Assembly (NCBI GenBank): GCA_039619475.1
Contig: CM077115.1
Coordinates: 492,363,352-492,427,351 of the forward strand
Origin: Icerya purchasi
Lineage: Eukaryota > Arthropoda > Insecta > Hemiptera > Monophlebidae
Length of the DNA stretch: 64,000 nucleotides
Reading direction: 5' to 3'
In this document: positions 9,600 to 21,125 of the stretch, piece after piece
Position numbering within the stretch: position 1 is the stretch's first letter
Layout of the letters: every line of letters starts with the position of its first letter
Notes under the pieces: model-generated
The model's database searches: none
Seen by the model: only the letters and a program-made list of their open reading frames with translations
Told to the model about the DNA's origin: nothing
Made by a program: the position numbers and the translations under genes

Positions 9600-12500
9600 T
9601 ATAAACAAATATGGATGCAGAATAACGTTTCTCGATCAGCAAAACGAACGCGTGAAACTGATTGTAAAGCGAGAGGAGGGGAGGAGAGAATGATTAATCC
9701 GAATACGAATTAGGGAAACAATAGGAGAGCGACAACTGAAAGGAATAGAATGGAACCAAGACAGGGAACGAGAAATCGGCAGAATACGGTAATGCGAATG
9801 ACGATTAGAAAATAGGGAGGGATAAATATCCCGCCAAAGTCGGGCGTTATTGGAGGTAGATAAGGAAAGGATGGCTGAAGAAGGGAAATAGTTGAGGAAT
9901 GAATCAAGGCGACCAGCAGAACGAGCCAAAGAATCAGCTGCATCATTGCCGTCAATTCTGGAATAACTGGGGATCCATAAAAAATCAATAAGAACAGAGC
10001 GGGATGACTGCAGAGTGGAGGTAGGAGAACGAATTGAGAGAATAATACTATCAGAGGAATGTGAAGGAGGTGAGGATAGGGTTCGAAGGACGTCTTTAGA
10101 GTCCAAAATTATGAGGAATTGGGAAAGCCCGCTAAGGAGGAAATAAAAGAGATAGCCTGAAGGATGGCGATCGACTCGGCGAAAAAAATAATGCGGAAAG
10201 AAGGCACCCGGAAGGACTCAGAATGGCGAAGCGATGGGGCAGTAAACGCAACACCCACGCCGTCCTTGCTCCTGGAACCATCCGTAAAGATCAATACATG
10301 AGCAGGAAAAGAGGAATTCAATAAATGAAGAAATTCATTGTTGACTGCACCGTGAGAGGATAGGCTGCCATAATAGGCCATTGAAGTCATGAGAGAAATA
10401 AGGGAGAGTGTTATAGGAAAGGACAACAGGAAAAAAATTAGAAAGACAGGCAGCAATGAGCGACAGGATTGAGATTTTATGAGGAGAAAAACGCCAGTGG
10501 TTTTTGATATACAGAAAAGAAGAAATAAGTTTAGACAAGGAGATGGGAAGCCGTTTAATTAGGAAGCGATACCCAAGCTGAGAACGGTGAATAAGCAGTG
10601 GTTGGGTAACCGACTCTGATAAAACTGCGGGAATGTGGGGTGGGGGGGGGGGGGGGGATTTCAAGGCTCATATGCACAAACAGAGGCAAGAGTTCTGGAT
10701 CGCGTCAAGTTTAGAGAGGAGAGACTTAAAAGAATTACCGTAGATAAAGGAACACTAGTCGAGCTTGGACCGAATAATGTCTTTGAAAAGAATTAGAAGA
10801 ATAAACGGATCGCCTCCCCATCTCAGGGAGAGAGAGATTTAAGGAGATTAAGTCTTTTAAGACAGGATTTGTAGAGAAAATTAATGTGATCCTGGAATGT
10901 GAGGTGGCTATTCAAAAAAATGTCAAGATAACATATGGAATTGACACGGGAATAGGAATACCAGATACAATGATACGAGTTAGAGCGCGGTTAAAAGGTC
11001 GGAGAGAAAAATTGATACAAGACGACTTGGTAGGAGAAAGAGAGAGGAGAAGGCGATAAAAAGAATTATTAAGAATAGACAGTGAATTATTCAACTTATC
11101 GATAGCGACAGACAGACTGCCAGAGGTGTAATAGACCAGAATGTCATCAGCGAAGAGGAGGGAGAAGGAAGGAATAGGAAGAAAGGCGTTATCAAAAGAG
11201 TAGATATTAAAAAGTGTAGGACTAAGACAGGAACCCTATGAGAGTCCACGATAAACGCATCTGGAGGTGGAAAGGAAGGGAGAGGAAAAAAAGAGAGTTC
11301 TGTTCTGGAAGAGGTTGAGTATGAGAATGACGACGACGGAAGGGAGGTTAAGAGAAAGTAGTTTGGAACCCAGAAAGGAAAGATGCACATTATCAAAAGC
11401 AGAAGAGACGTCCACAAAGGAGGCAATGGTGAATTTCTTAGTTAGGAAAGACTAATAGACATCCGAAAGGAAATAGCTAATGCAGTTAATCGGTCCAAGC
11501 AAAGGGCGAAAACCAAACATATTAGGAGGAACTAGATTATTCTGCTCCAGCCACCACACGAGGCGATTGTTAAAATTAAACCTTCAAAAAGTTTACGAAG
11601 ACAAGAAGCCAGGGAAATGGGACGGAAAGAACACTGATTTCTTTTAGGAATGGGAATGACAATAAAGTCGTTCCAGGATTTTTGCGTAGAACCCGAAAGG
11701 AGAAAAACATTAAAAATGTGGAAAAGGGAAAGCAGCACGGCAAGAGAGAGATTTTTAAGAATAAGGAACGAGAAGAAACCGTCCCGACCAAAAGCAGACG
11801 AGGTGGTTTTATTAAGAATGGATGCAAGCTCGTCGTAGTAACGGAAAGGAGAAAACAGGAAATGAGGCTCAGAGTCAACAGGAAGAAAAGAAAGAACAGC
11901 TTCTTCAAAAGAGGAAACATAGGCGGGAGCAATGGAATCCAACAAGGTCTCTATCTGGGGTTTGGAAGGATGGGAGTAGCGGGGGCGCTCAGAAAAGGGT
12001 CATCTAAACACCATAGCCCTTTTTCCAGATCTGGGAGAAGGGCGTATCTCTGGAGAAGGAGGAACAGAAAGACTTCCAAGAATTCTTTTTTGGCGGACTT
12101 AAACGAGCTTTTACATTGGTTTTATTTGTGGGCTAAGAAATTGGACATAGAAGAATGAGAGCGGAAGGCTTTGAAGGTAGTAGAGCTTTTTTGGAACGCT
12201 GCTTTACACTCTTTGTTCCACCAGAGTGAGGAGGCATACGAAGAAGAGCGACCGCGCGTGCTGGAAATAGGAGGAGAAGACGCAGTGAGAGCAGAATCTA
12301 GCGTTTGAGCGAAAAAATTGTACCGGAAGAAGGAGTCAGGAACATTAGAAATAGAAGGGAGAGAGGAATCCACCAAGGAACGTAATTTAACCCAATCAAT
12401 TGTAGAAAGGAGCCAACGGGGAGATTGAAGGGGCTTGAACGACTTGGGAGGGAGTACGTCATTAAGAGTGAGCAGAATGGGAACATGATCGCTGCCAAAA

Positions 12501-12695
12501 GTGACGTAGAGAGTTCTCCAGGAGCATAAGAGACCAAGATTGGGAGAGGAGAAGGAGAGATCAACTGAACTAGAGGAAGATGGATGCTTGAAGAGGGTAG
12601 AAGACCGATCATTAAGGAGATCATGGTCCAAGATGAGACTACTTCGTTATTGGCCGTGCAAGCGGTCTGTTCGTTATTTCTTAGAAAAACCATTG
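9600..12695 (-). mobile_element. RNase H-bearing non-LTR retrotransposon, most complete copy
   Basis: Read on the minus strand, right to left. Part of an APE-type endonuclease (12150-12690) has SSSSSVDLSFSSP and TFGSDHVPILLTL, the SDH block of the family. The reverse transcriptase (about 10900-11950) has SAFGRDGF, RPISLASCLRKLFEG, FVDVSSAFDNV, a damaged PQG block (stop before GSCLSP) and FADDILVYYTS with both catalytic Asp. A C-terminal region (10460-10660) has GYRFLIKRLP. RNase H (9640-10430) has FTDGS, FAESIAIL, LDSKDVL and NDAADSLARS; the usual GHSG is SYSR. Frame changes and stops make it non-autonomous now. A zinc-binding tail and 3' UTR are not clear. The 5' end is cut by the foldback element at 12696. 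Confidence 0.85.
10642..10657. repeat. G16 homopolymer
   Basis: Sixteen G in a row on the plus strand, preceded by GTGGGGT, inside the retrotransposon. On the coding (minus) strand it is a run of proline codons and a likely slippage point. Confidence 0.9.
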
Positions 12696-14191
12696 TACAT
12701 TTTTATATGTTTTTTTTATTACTCGAAACATTTGATGGGTTGCGCAAGCCCAATACAAAATATAAATACAACTTAATTGAAATAATAATTATTATGTACC
12801 TACTTATATTATTTATACATAGTATTTATATTTACATAAATTTAAATAAACTTAATTTTCAACATTATTTTCATTGTTTGCATTATTATCATTCATTTCA
12901 ACAAACTATTAAAATAATAAATACCTTCACTGCTGCGGAGGCACTTTAATAATAGCAAACAACAATATTGACAAAAACAGAGACGACAATGTCAACCGTA
13001 TTTATTTTATGAAATTAGTGTAATGTTACAGTAGTTGTAGAATTTTTACAAATATACTTCATTATTAAATAATGTTCACGATAATATTTACACTGGCATC
13101 ATAAAATTTTATTATTCCCCATATTAGTAGTTCTAATATAATTAATTAAATTTTCATGTCTTTTTTTGTAATTTATTACTAATTACACGGTCGTTGGAGT
13201 AGCGAGGGGTGGAGGAGAGGGGTTAGCGTTTTTATTTTACCATAATTTTTTCCTCTACCAAAAATTGCTAAACACGCCTAAAAAAGTTTTCACTTCAAAA
13301 ATAGTTAAAACAAAGTTTTCATATGTTTTTGTACTAGTGAAATATAGTTTTAATAATTTCAGCGATCACATCGAAAATTGCTACAAGTCATTGTAGTCTA
13401 TGAGTGGATTTGAATTACAATGATTATGCATACTTAATGAAGGTACATAAAAAATCGAATAAGTACATTTCACTCATTAAGAGCAGATCGTTCGCATATC
13501 ATCACCACCATTGACGTCTACAAAAATAAAGATACCACGCAATGTTTGAAGTGACAAATTCTTTAGGCGCGTTTACGAATTTTTGGTAGGGGAAAAAATT
13601 ATGGTTTCACGTCAATGCGCTAACGTTAACAGTATCGACTAGTTCGAGAAATAAAAATGCTAACCCCTCTCCTCCATCCCTCGCTACTCCCACGACCGTG
13701 TAATTAGTAATAAACTGCAAAAAAAGACATGAAAATTTAATTAATTATATTAGAACTACTAATATGGGGAATAATAAAAGTTTACGATGCCAGTGTAAAT
13801 ATTATCGTGAACATTATTTAATAATGAAGTATATTTGTAAAAATTCTACAACTACTGTAACATTACACTAATTTCATAAAATAAATACGGTTGACATTGT
13901 CGTCTCTGTTTTTGTCAATATTGTTGTTTGCTATTATTAAAGTGCCTCCGCAGCAGTGAAGGTATTTATTATTTTAATAGTTTGTTGAAATGAATGATAA
14001 TAATGCAAACAATGAAAATAATGTTGAAAATTAAGTTTATTTAAATTTATGTAAATATAAATACTATGTATAAATAATATAAGTAGGTACATAATAATTA
14101 TTATTTCAATTAAGTTGTATTTATATTTTGTATTGGGCTTGCGCAACCCATCAAATGTTTCGAGTAATAAAAAAAAACATATAAAAATGTA
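12696..14191. mobile_element. Foldback element with ~600-bp inverted arms
   Basis: The arms 12696-13299 and 13545-14191 are inverted copies of each other. They start TACATTTTTATATG on both outer ends and include a 65-codon open frame that is the same in both arms. The right arm is about 43 bp longer because of one indel (near 13615-13660). The central spacer is about 245 bp and unique. No transposase is visible. It lies at the truncated 5' end of the retrotransposon on its left, and no retrotransposon sequence was recognised to its right, so it may have inserted into that element or simply next to it. A Tc1/mariner, MULE or other foldback origin cannot be decided. Confidence 0.9.
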
Positions 14192-14738
14192 TATTATTTT
14201 TGCTCGGAGTGAGATGTGAACAGCAGACTAATGTTTATAATTTCTGAAGTTACAAATTATGAAATTTTAATTTTTGATAATACAATTAATATGGAAATTC
14301 GAAAAACAAACACTGTTATTTCATAGTTTTAAGTGTTCACTTCTGTCGGCGGTCCCCATGACTGCACCGGTTGTTTTTTTTTTATATACCTATATAAAAT
14401 TTGTTTAGAAATACACGTATTAAAGTAATCTAAGTCTTTAAAAAAATAATAAACTGCTTGCCAAACCGACAGTTATTTATGTAAATGACTACGTTTTTGC
14501 CCGATGTGCAAAGTTGGTATCTATAGTGTGTTATTGCTTTAATTCTACAGCGCGTCAGGGAAATAAATATTGTGTAAATATTTTACCAATTTTATTTTTT
14601 GCTTTATTTATTTCTTAACCCTTGAAACGATTCTTATGAATTTCCGTATCCATTCTTAGCATGTTTTTTTCTTTTCTTTTTTGTTGTCACATTTATATTT
14701 TTGAATTACACAAAGTTATTTGTTAAACTATGCCGTAC
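14192..14738. other. Intron sequence, no gene seen
   Basis: No recognisable feature between the foldback element and the pore-loop exon. Confidence 0.5.
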
Positions 14739-14910
14739 CATTATCCGGCGACAAAGAAGAACCTTGCTTCATCAGAGCACCGTAAACAAACCAAATGCAC
14801 GATGTTATCGGATAGATTTTTGTATGACCGCATAGTTTCGAACGTAAAACCATCATTGCATAAATAATCGGGCCGACGATTATTAATGATATTAGTATGA
14901 GAAACCAAAC
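14739..14910 (-). CDS. Ir93a: IR93a-like exon (M1 and pore loop)
   Basis: A 172-nt exon, 57 codons plus one base, with acceptor aattaattag and donor gtacgg (non-consensus after GT). It begins VWFLILISLIIVGPIIYAMM, a hydrophobic helix that is membrane segment M1. It then carries a short cytosolic loop with LRSKLCGHTKIYP and the re-entrant pore segment SCIWFVYGALMKQGS, and ends LSPDN. The pore segment with ALMKQGS is the most diagnostic part for IR93a. The last base joins AT of the next exon to make aspartate, giving SPDNDSTRIMFATWW. Neither frame nor flanks show decay, in contrast to the surrounding repeats. Confidence 0.92.
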
Positions 14911-15590
14911 CTAATTAATTTTAATAATACAAATTACTGTTATCATTTTTAATATTTTCATTAAATACAGTATATTCATACATCCCGTTTGTCAAATAGT
15001 TAATGAAATAATAGAATTATGAACACCAGAAGTCGGTCGCGTTGATTCAACCATTTTCTTTTTTATCTGAAAACAAGCGAATGAATGCTCCTGAAAATTT
15101 AACAACACATACACACTTCATCTCTAAACAGACAATTACTACTCCTTTAGTATTAATAATTATTTTTCTCTTGAATATACGCCTATAGATTGCAAATATT
15201 TAATCTAAATCTATTTTTATTAGTGTATTTGTATTTTCTTTTTCTTTCTAGTTGAAAATGAAAAGCTCCTCCAAAAAACGTTTCTAATATATTAATTTGT
15301 GTTCAGTTTGAAGCGTTTGTTATTGCATTTAAAATTTTAATTTATTAATAATTTCATTGCTTTCGTACCGTCTATTTATTAAACAATTAATATCACGATA
15401 ATAATTTGTGAATATAAATGTGTAAATTATTTTTGACTAGTACCAAAGTAACACGTAGATAGTTGTTATATGCTTGAAATATTTTTGAAAATATGTATAA
15501 AACGAACATTTCTTTAAATCTAGCTGAGCAAACTGTTTTTCTTATCTATCAGTAATTAACAAATACGGGCAGTATTACCAAATATATTAA
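14911..15590. other. Intron sequence with one short repeat block
   Basis: At 15240-15290 there is a block ending CAAAAAACGTTTCTAATATA that resembles the ends of the palindrome at 43072-43535. Otherwise nothing was recognised. Confidence 0.45.
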
Positions 15591-15599
15591 AGAAATATG

Positions 15600-16130
15600 C
15601 AACACGTGAAACATTAAAAGTAGTTCATTATGCGCTGGTAGATTCGAGGATTAGATATGGAATTGAGGCATAGGGAATGGCGAAAAAAGTATACTTGGGG
15701 AAAATAAATAAATTGCAAATTAAATGCTTGAAATTAATAGGAAATCCTTAAGGGGGAAATTGAAAGTGAAATAATTAAAAAAAAAAATAGACGTAATGAG
15801 CGTAAGAGGAATGTACTTTCTACTGAAGATATGGGAATACATAACAACGGAAAAGAAAATCGAATCGATTAAAAAAATAAAAACAGAATACGAGTTGAGG
15901 AAAAAACTTACGTACCAACTGCCGTTAGCAAGAACGAATATCGAGGAGTAATCGGACAAATATATTATAACTTCGATGTTAAATAAAATGCCCAAGGGAA
16001 TAATAGAGAAGGAAAAAATAGGGGAAGAAAAAGGAAAATTAAGGAATGGCTTCAGGAAGAAAGAAATGTAAAAAAAAATAATAAACATAAAATAAGTGAC
16101 AAGGAGCAACAAAAAAAGTAAAGAAAAAAT
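15600..16130 (+). mobile_element. Jockey-like retrotransposon fragment (RT C-terminal part)
   Basis: The plus strand reads YGIEA, GMAKKVYLGKINKLQIKCL, KLIGNP, then MYFLLKIWEYITTEKKIES, KLTYQLPLARTNIEE and LNKMPKGIIEKEKIGEEK. LGKINKLQIKCLKLI is the block of Jockey/CR1-like elements that follows the YG..W motif. Stops interrupt it. It is related to the copies at 17060 and 46625. Confidence 0.65.
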
Positions 16131-16480
16131 AAATCTATTATAAAAGAATAGAAAACAGATTATTAGTTATCGGCAAGTAAAAAAATGGATTAAGATTAAT
16201 AATTAGTAAATATTACACAAAGTTATACATATGTATAAGTCAAGTTAAGACGGTAAAATGTTTAAGTATAGGATAATTCGTCGACAAGCATTTAACTGGA
16301 CGAAAAAAATTTATGTAATAAAAAACAGATACATATTTTTTTCAAAAAAAAAAAGAACTGGGTTTGTGAAAACAATTTTTTATGTAATAAGTATTTAATA
16401 ATGATAACTTCCAAATAACCATAAAAAACAAACAATATAATGTTATTTTAATTTCAAATTATTGCTGATAAATAATGTTA

Positions 16481-16484
<4 letters not shown>

Positions 16485-16528
<44 letters not shown>
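16485..16528. repeat. (TA)n microsatellite
   Basis: About 22 TA dinucleotides in a row. Confidence 0.95.
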
Positions 16529-16535
<7 letters not shown>

Positions 16536-16559
16536 CTTCAACGTGACCTTACCAATCTG

Positions 16560-16975
16560 GATCTCTCAACATTAGGTCGTCCCATGATCACTGTCATTTG
16601 TCGCCTTCATTTCGGTCATACCTCTCCCTTCGTTACTTTTTAATTTTCCCTCGTCTCTTCCCCGCGATGTCCTCTTCGCCCAGAAGATTCTTTTTTCTAC
16701 GTGATGCCAATCATGTTTCCTTCTAATGTTTCTCATTTTCTTCGGAACGTTCTCTCTTCTATTCTCAGCTTTTGGATCTTGGTCTTCCTCCTGCACACAA
16801 TGACTCTTACTTTCATTCATTTCCTTCCTTGTCAGTTGTTCCTATTCTAGCTTCTTTCATTCATTCTATCTCGCACCAAATTAAAATTTTGATATGTCAC
16901 CTTTTTAACTATTATTTAGATTCCTTGGTTGATCGGGCTGTTGCTCTTTGTTAGCGCACTTTAAATTAAAAAGAA
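16560..16975 (+). mobile_element. C-terminal/3' UTR fragment of the RNase H retrotransposon family
   Basis: The plus strand reads SLSVVPILASFIHSIS, matching SFSVVPALLSFVASIS in the copy at 58548-59690. It ends with GGGCTGTTGCTCTTTGTTAGC and an A-rich tail, close to the GGGCTAATGCTCTTTGGTAGC end of the fragments at 36785 and 58785. The opposite-strand frame at 16572-16820 is a shadow. Confidence 0.6.
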
Positions 16976-17059
16976 CATTAAAAATGTTGGAATATATTCT
17001 ACCTAAAAATGTAAAAAACGACAGTTCTCACAGTATAAGTCGTTTATTCTGAACATTTT

Positions 17060-17710
17060 TCAATAAATGTTTTTTTATTACAGTAAACTATTAAGATATA
17101 AAACAGAAAAAAGAATATTACCGACAAGGGAAAAAGTTTATGAGACTAGAAACTATGACAAATTATCTATTATAAGACCTAAAGGGGTTAACAATAAAAT
17201 TGACAATGTTGAAGAGGAAATTTGGAGTCAAATTTTGGGTCACATACCAAAGGAAATTAAAGACGCAGACAATTTGAAAATATGGAAAGACAAAATTAAA
17301 ATTTGGTTGATAGCGTGGTGCAAAGATTGAGAAAAGAATAGACGAAGGAAAGAAACAAAGAGAATAATTATAAATAAGGTACATAAAAAATGAAATAAGG
17401 TACATAAAAAAAAAATGCACGCTAGCTCCTTTCTTTAGCTGTATACGTTTTGGCTTACGAGTAAATTTATTGCTTTAGAATGTGTGTTGGGCATGAATGT
17501 ATTTGTTTTAAAAATGAGATGTAATTCAGTGAAAATAAAAGCTAAAGTATAATTAAGTAATAGATATAAGATCAATATAATGTGTTAGCATTAAGATGTA
17601 TTATATTTGTGAATAAACGATATAATTATGTTGGGAACCCACAGACGGGCATTTGCCTTGTGGGACCCACAAATTATTTAAATAAAAGAAAAAAAAAAAA
17701 AAAAAAATAA
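17060..17710 (+). mobile_element. Jockey-like retrotransposon 3' end with poly(A)
   Basis: The plus-strand frame 17067-17330 encodes the last part of a Jockey-like protein, with EEEIWSQILGHIPKEIKD and ending KIWKDKIKIWLIAWCKD. Its counterpart in the copy at 46625-47880 ends KKWLTDWCAD. A 3' UTR of about 360 bp follows and ends TTGCCTTGTGGGACCCACAA, then ATTATTTAAATAAAAG and poly(A). This terminal block also occurs at 47845 and inside the mariner at 41125. Confidence 0.75.
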
Positions 17711-18232
17711 ATATCAGTAATCAATAATATTATTAAATGCATGGGAACTTGGTAACTAATAGTATACAAAATATCCTAAAAACATAGAGGCGCTTATGTT
17801 AGAAACAAATAGAAATAAATAAGAACCTATAATAGAAACTAATATTCAAGTTATTTTAGTTCATAATCATAATTAGCGTCGATCGACGATCAAGCAAAGA
17901 TTATATTGAATTATTGTATAACAAATAATTCAATTAATCATTGATTTGAAAAAGATTATATTGTAAAATAAAAATATTTATTCGAAAGAAATTCAAAAAT
18001 TTTTACACGTTAATTTTACATTTCTGTTTTTATCCGTGGTAAAATATTATTATTATTATTATTAATACTGTTATTATTTCCTACAAAAATTTATTCATTT
18101 TCATAAAAATAATTATTATATTACATTTAATAAATGTTTAATCGATGTATAAATTAAATCAAATTATTGGTTTGAAGATAATATTGCGTGAATTTATTTA
18201 TTTATGTGTGCGCGATATTTGTGCATAATTAC
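17711..18232. other. Intron sequence, no gene seen
   Basis: Nothing beyond a short ATT microsatellite at about 18043-18065. Confidence 0.5.
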
Positions 18233-18391
18233 TTCAATTTCAAAAGGAGCGAGTAATCCGGAACCAGTTGCAGACTCTTTAGGTCTTTTCATCATGACAA
18301 CGTAATCGTAATGACTTAATTCAATACCCCACTGAAGCAAATCTTCCATTCCCGGTAGTACCGGTATGAATGCGGCAACCATATCAACTTC
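18233..18391 (-). CDS. Ir93a: IR93a-like exon (end of S1, approach to M1)
   Basis: A 159-nt, 53-codon, phase-0 exon with acceptor gcaattgcag and donor gtaatt. It encodes EVDMVAAFIPVLPGMEDLL, then HYDYVVMMKRPKESATG, then SGLLAPFEIE. VDMVAAFIP marks the end of the second S1 strand, and LLAPF immediately precedes membrane segment M1 in this family. If the donor is ignored the frame runs on for 14 codons to a stop, but the join to VWFLIL in the next exon restores the expected LAPF..VW transition. The donor is slightly weak (gtaatt), so a nearby alternative is possible but would shift the frame. Confidence 0.9.
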
Positions 18392-19087
18392 CTGCAATTG
18401 CGATACTTTTTAAAAACTACACTGATTAACGTACATAAAACTAGTTTCCCTTAATATAAACTATTTTCGCATATATGTAAAAATGATGGGAACCCTATTA
18501 TTTCGCTTTGATAACGTCTAGTTCTTACTTGTTTCCTTCTTAATCGAACCGTGATATTCGAACATTATTAATATCATCTAGTGCACTCATTGCAATATTC
18601 TAAGTGCAACATAAATATTACGTACGACACTGCACACTTAGTGCTGATTTCAAATGTTTATTTTATATAAACACAATCTAAAAATATGTATGTATATTTA
18701 TGTACCGGCATCGTGAGTTTAATGCTACGTATGGTGCTTCACCATTGCCTTCCACGCAAATATAAATGATTACATTTATACCTTTACTAGTGATTAACTC
18801 AGAACCACATGGCACGGTAATCCGAATATTCCAGCCATTCGATTAACGCGCATGAATATATCAACAAATAAAAATGAATATATAAGGCATTTTGAGACAG
18901 AGGTCAAATAATATTAGAAAGATAAAAAAAACCGTAAAATGATGAAAGTTAAAGGACAATTCATCGATTGATGACAGGTAAATCGTAATTTTCGATAATT
19001 AAAAATCTCGATTCCCGTGCTTTGTAGCGACGTCACTAACTTAAACAAAGTTAAATTCTAACGTTAATCGTATATTCCGATTTTATA
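18392..19087. other. Intron sequence, no gene seen
   Basis: No recognisable feature on either strand. Confidence 0.5.
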
Positions 19088-19841
19088 CGAGGGGCAGTCA
19101 AAAAGTAAGTTCCAGTACTCTTTTTTTTACTCAATGGCGGAACACTGTAGCCTATTCAGATTTTGACAGAATAAAATGCACGGTTGTGGCCAGAGCCGGC
19201 TTTAAGGTAGAGCGACCCGGGCGGTCGCCCATGACGCCAGCCTTCAGGGGATGCCGTGCACGTGGCGCTTGCCTTAACCACTTAATTCGTATTTGCACGA
19301 GTTTGAAAAGAAACTAAATTTAGTAACTTTTGTGAACTTATCTTGTAGGAGTGAGCTCCAATATTCAACTCATCTAACACAACCTGTCATTTGTCGTTTG
19401 TTACATCTCTCATTGACTAGTGTAGGAAATTAGACAAATGCGATCCATCGTTAAATGTGTTGTGTTTTCGCGTTAAACCCGGTTAAATCTTACTTACGAA
19501 AAGTATTTTTCAGCCAGCAAAGAAAATTCATCAACTAGAAAATTATTTCATCCGTCTTCTAATCATTTCAACATTCACTGTATTGTCGCCATAAACATGT
19601 GTAATTTCTTGACAGATTTCGGCGGCAGTTTTGCCTTTTGCGTACAAAAAGCGTGACGTCGTACGAGCACTTCCATCTTTATATTACACTGGCATTCGCG
19701 TTTTATGTACATTATCTTTATGAAATTTATATAGTCTTATTAGACAATCCTGCATTTTATTCTGTCAAAATCTGAATACGCTACAGTGTTCCTCTATTGC
19801 GAAAATGAGTATCGGAACTTACCTTTTGTCACTGACCCTCG
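19088..19841 (-). mobile_element. Deleted mariner element with ~93-bp inverted ends
   Basis: Inverted repeats 19088-19180 and 19751-19841 start CGAGGG.CAGT and include CAGATTTTGACAGAATAAAA. Each is flanked by TA, the target of Tc1/mariner transposons. Between them the minus strand retains a fragment of the N-terminal helix-turn-helix, reading SRFLYAKGKTAAEICQEI with YGDNTVNV after it. The DDE catalytic region is absent. A piece starting CAGAGCCGGCTTTAAGG with CGACCCGGGCGGTCGCCC (about 19192-19235) is GC-rich and resembles a hAT-type terminus, which suggests a second insertion inside. Confidence 0.8.
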
Positions 19842-19869
19842 TATTTTATATTAAAACCAAAAAAAAAAG

Positions 19870-20200
19870 AATAAATAACTTTCCTTACGAAACTAATTAG
19901 GAAAATTTAGAAGTGACCTAAAATACACAACAAATCAACCTAGTAAACTAAAATTAGCAAGCGATATAGAAGTAGCGTTAGAAAAGCTAACTAACAATAT
20001 TATCCATGCTGCAAAAATCGTAACACCTCATAATGAAGTAAGTGAACACATATCGAAATATGAGATCTTGTGTTGCAAAAAAGAAAAGGACGAGAAATCA
20101 GTGGCAGGAGACGCGCGACAGCTAACGGACAAGACAAAATGGAACTGTATTGGCAAAAACTCTACAAAAAAATTAAAGATTTTCAACCGTAAGTGAATAA
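19870..20200 (+). mobile_element. Jockey-like retrotransposon fragment (linker before RT)
   Basis: The plus strand reads DIEVALEKLTNNIIHAAK, then TPHNEV, SKYEI and KKLKIFNR. This pattern, ALEKLT..I..AA...TP, is the region between endonuclease and reverse transcriptase of Jockey-like elements. It is cut off at about 20200. Confidence 0.65.
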
Positions 20201-20224
20201 TTTAACATCTCAAAACAAGCTTGT

Positions 20225-20780
20225 GATGTGAAACATCTATTGGCGCGCCTTGGGAGTAAAACCGATTCGTATGACGTGACGGCAAACGGCGTGACGCTTT
20301 CATGCTATCATGCTGTCATGCCCCTCTTCGCCGCCGCTCACTACTCGCTTGAGCGTGCGCGACGCGTATACTATATATTTCGTTGCTTTTACTCTCCGCC
20401 GCCGCTCTTTCTTACATGCACATTAACTTAAGCAACCCTCATGCAATCTCTTTCTTTCTGCACGGGCCGCATCTCTCTTTTTCGCTCGAATCGCATCTTT
20501 CTCAGTGTACTTTCTTTTAATTTAATTTGGCTTCTATTTTTATATAAATTTTAAATGAATAAAATTCTACTTTATTTTCGCAGTACACAAACAACGCAAG
20601 AGATAGCTGATACCATAATTAAAACTCACAATGACCGAAATCTAATTTGAGACATATCGTACATTACATTTTATTAACGAAACTCGTCTGTTTTTATTTA
20701 TTCTACTTTATATTTATTCGTTAGTTTTTTTTTAATTATAGATTCTTTGATTAACACCATTTCTTATAATGTTTCACATC
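20225..20780. mobile_element. Possible MITE with 13-bp inverted ends
   Basis: The ends are GATGTGAAACATC and, inverted, GATGTGAAACATT (12 of 13 identical). The left half is notably richer in C, G and CpG than its surroundings. It lies between two pieces of Jockey-like sequence in the same orientation. No transposase was recognised. Confidence 0.45.
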
Positions 20781-20844
20781 TGCCGGGCGTCCCGTGACAG
20801 CCTTCTTTTTTTTTTTTTTTTTTATTTATAAGCAAATCATTTTG

Positions 20845-21125
20845 CCAAAACTGTTATATGCAGCACTCGATAAAAGTAATATTGAGAGGCTTCGAAGAAT
20901 TCAGAATCACTGTCTAAGAGTAATCCTAAATAAACCGTGATATACCAACATCAACTCCATGCATGATCACCGAAAAATGCCATACAGTCGTGAAATAATT
21001 ACAAAGAACACGCGGAAATATTTTGGCGCATGCAGTGCATTCAACTCTATGTTAGTTAATAATACGGGTGACTACAATTACGAAACACTTAGGCATAAAT
21101 ACAAAAATACAAACATAGATGGATA
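20845..21125 (+). mobile_element. Jockey-like reverse transcriptase C-terminal fragment
   Basis: The plus strand reads ILPKLLYAALDKSNIERLR, RIQNHCLRVILNKPWYTN, then NTGDYNYETLRHKYKN. IQN.CLR.ILN.PWYT is a signature of Jockey and related elements after the reverse transcriptase core. It could be the far end of the element at 19870 after a large internal loss. Confidence 0.7.

Noticed and set aside
11682..12158. 158-codon plus-strand frame rich in Lys and Arg
   Set aside because: It is antisense to the endonuclease and reverse transcriptase of the minus-strand retrotransposon, whose motifs are clear.
16572..16820. 82-codon minus-strand frame
   Set aside because: The plus strand matches the C-terminal tail of the RNase H family, so this is a shadow.
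18194..18397. The whole 67-codon frame as one exon with its own stop
   Set aside because: The last 14 codons past the donor (VIMHKYRAHINK) do not fit the family, while the spliced join gives LAPFEIE-VWFLIL as expected.
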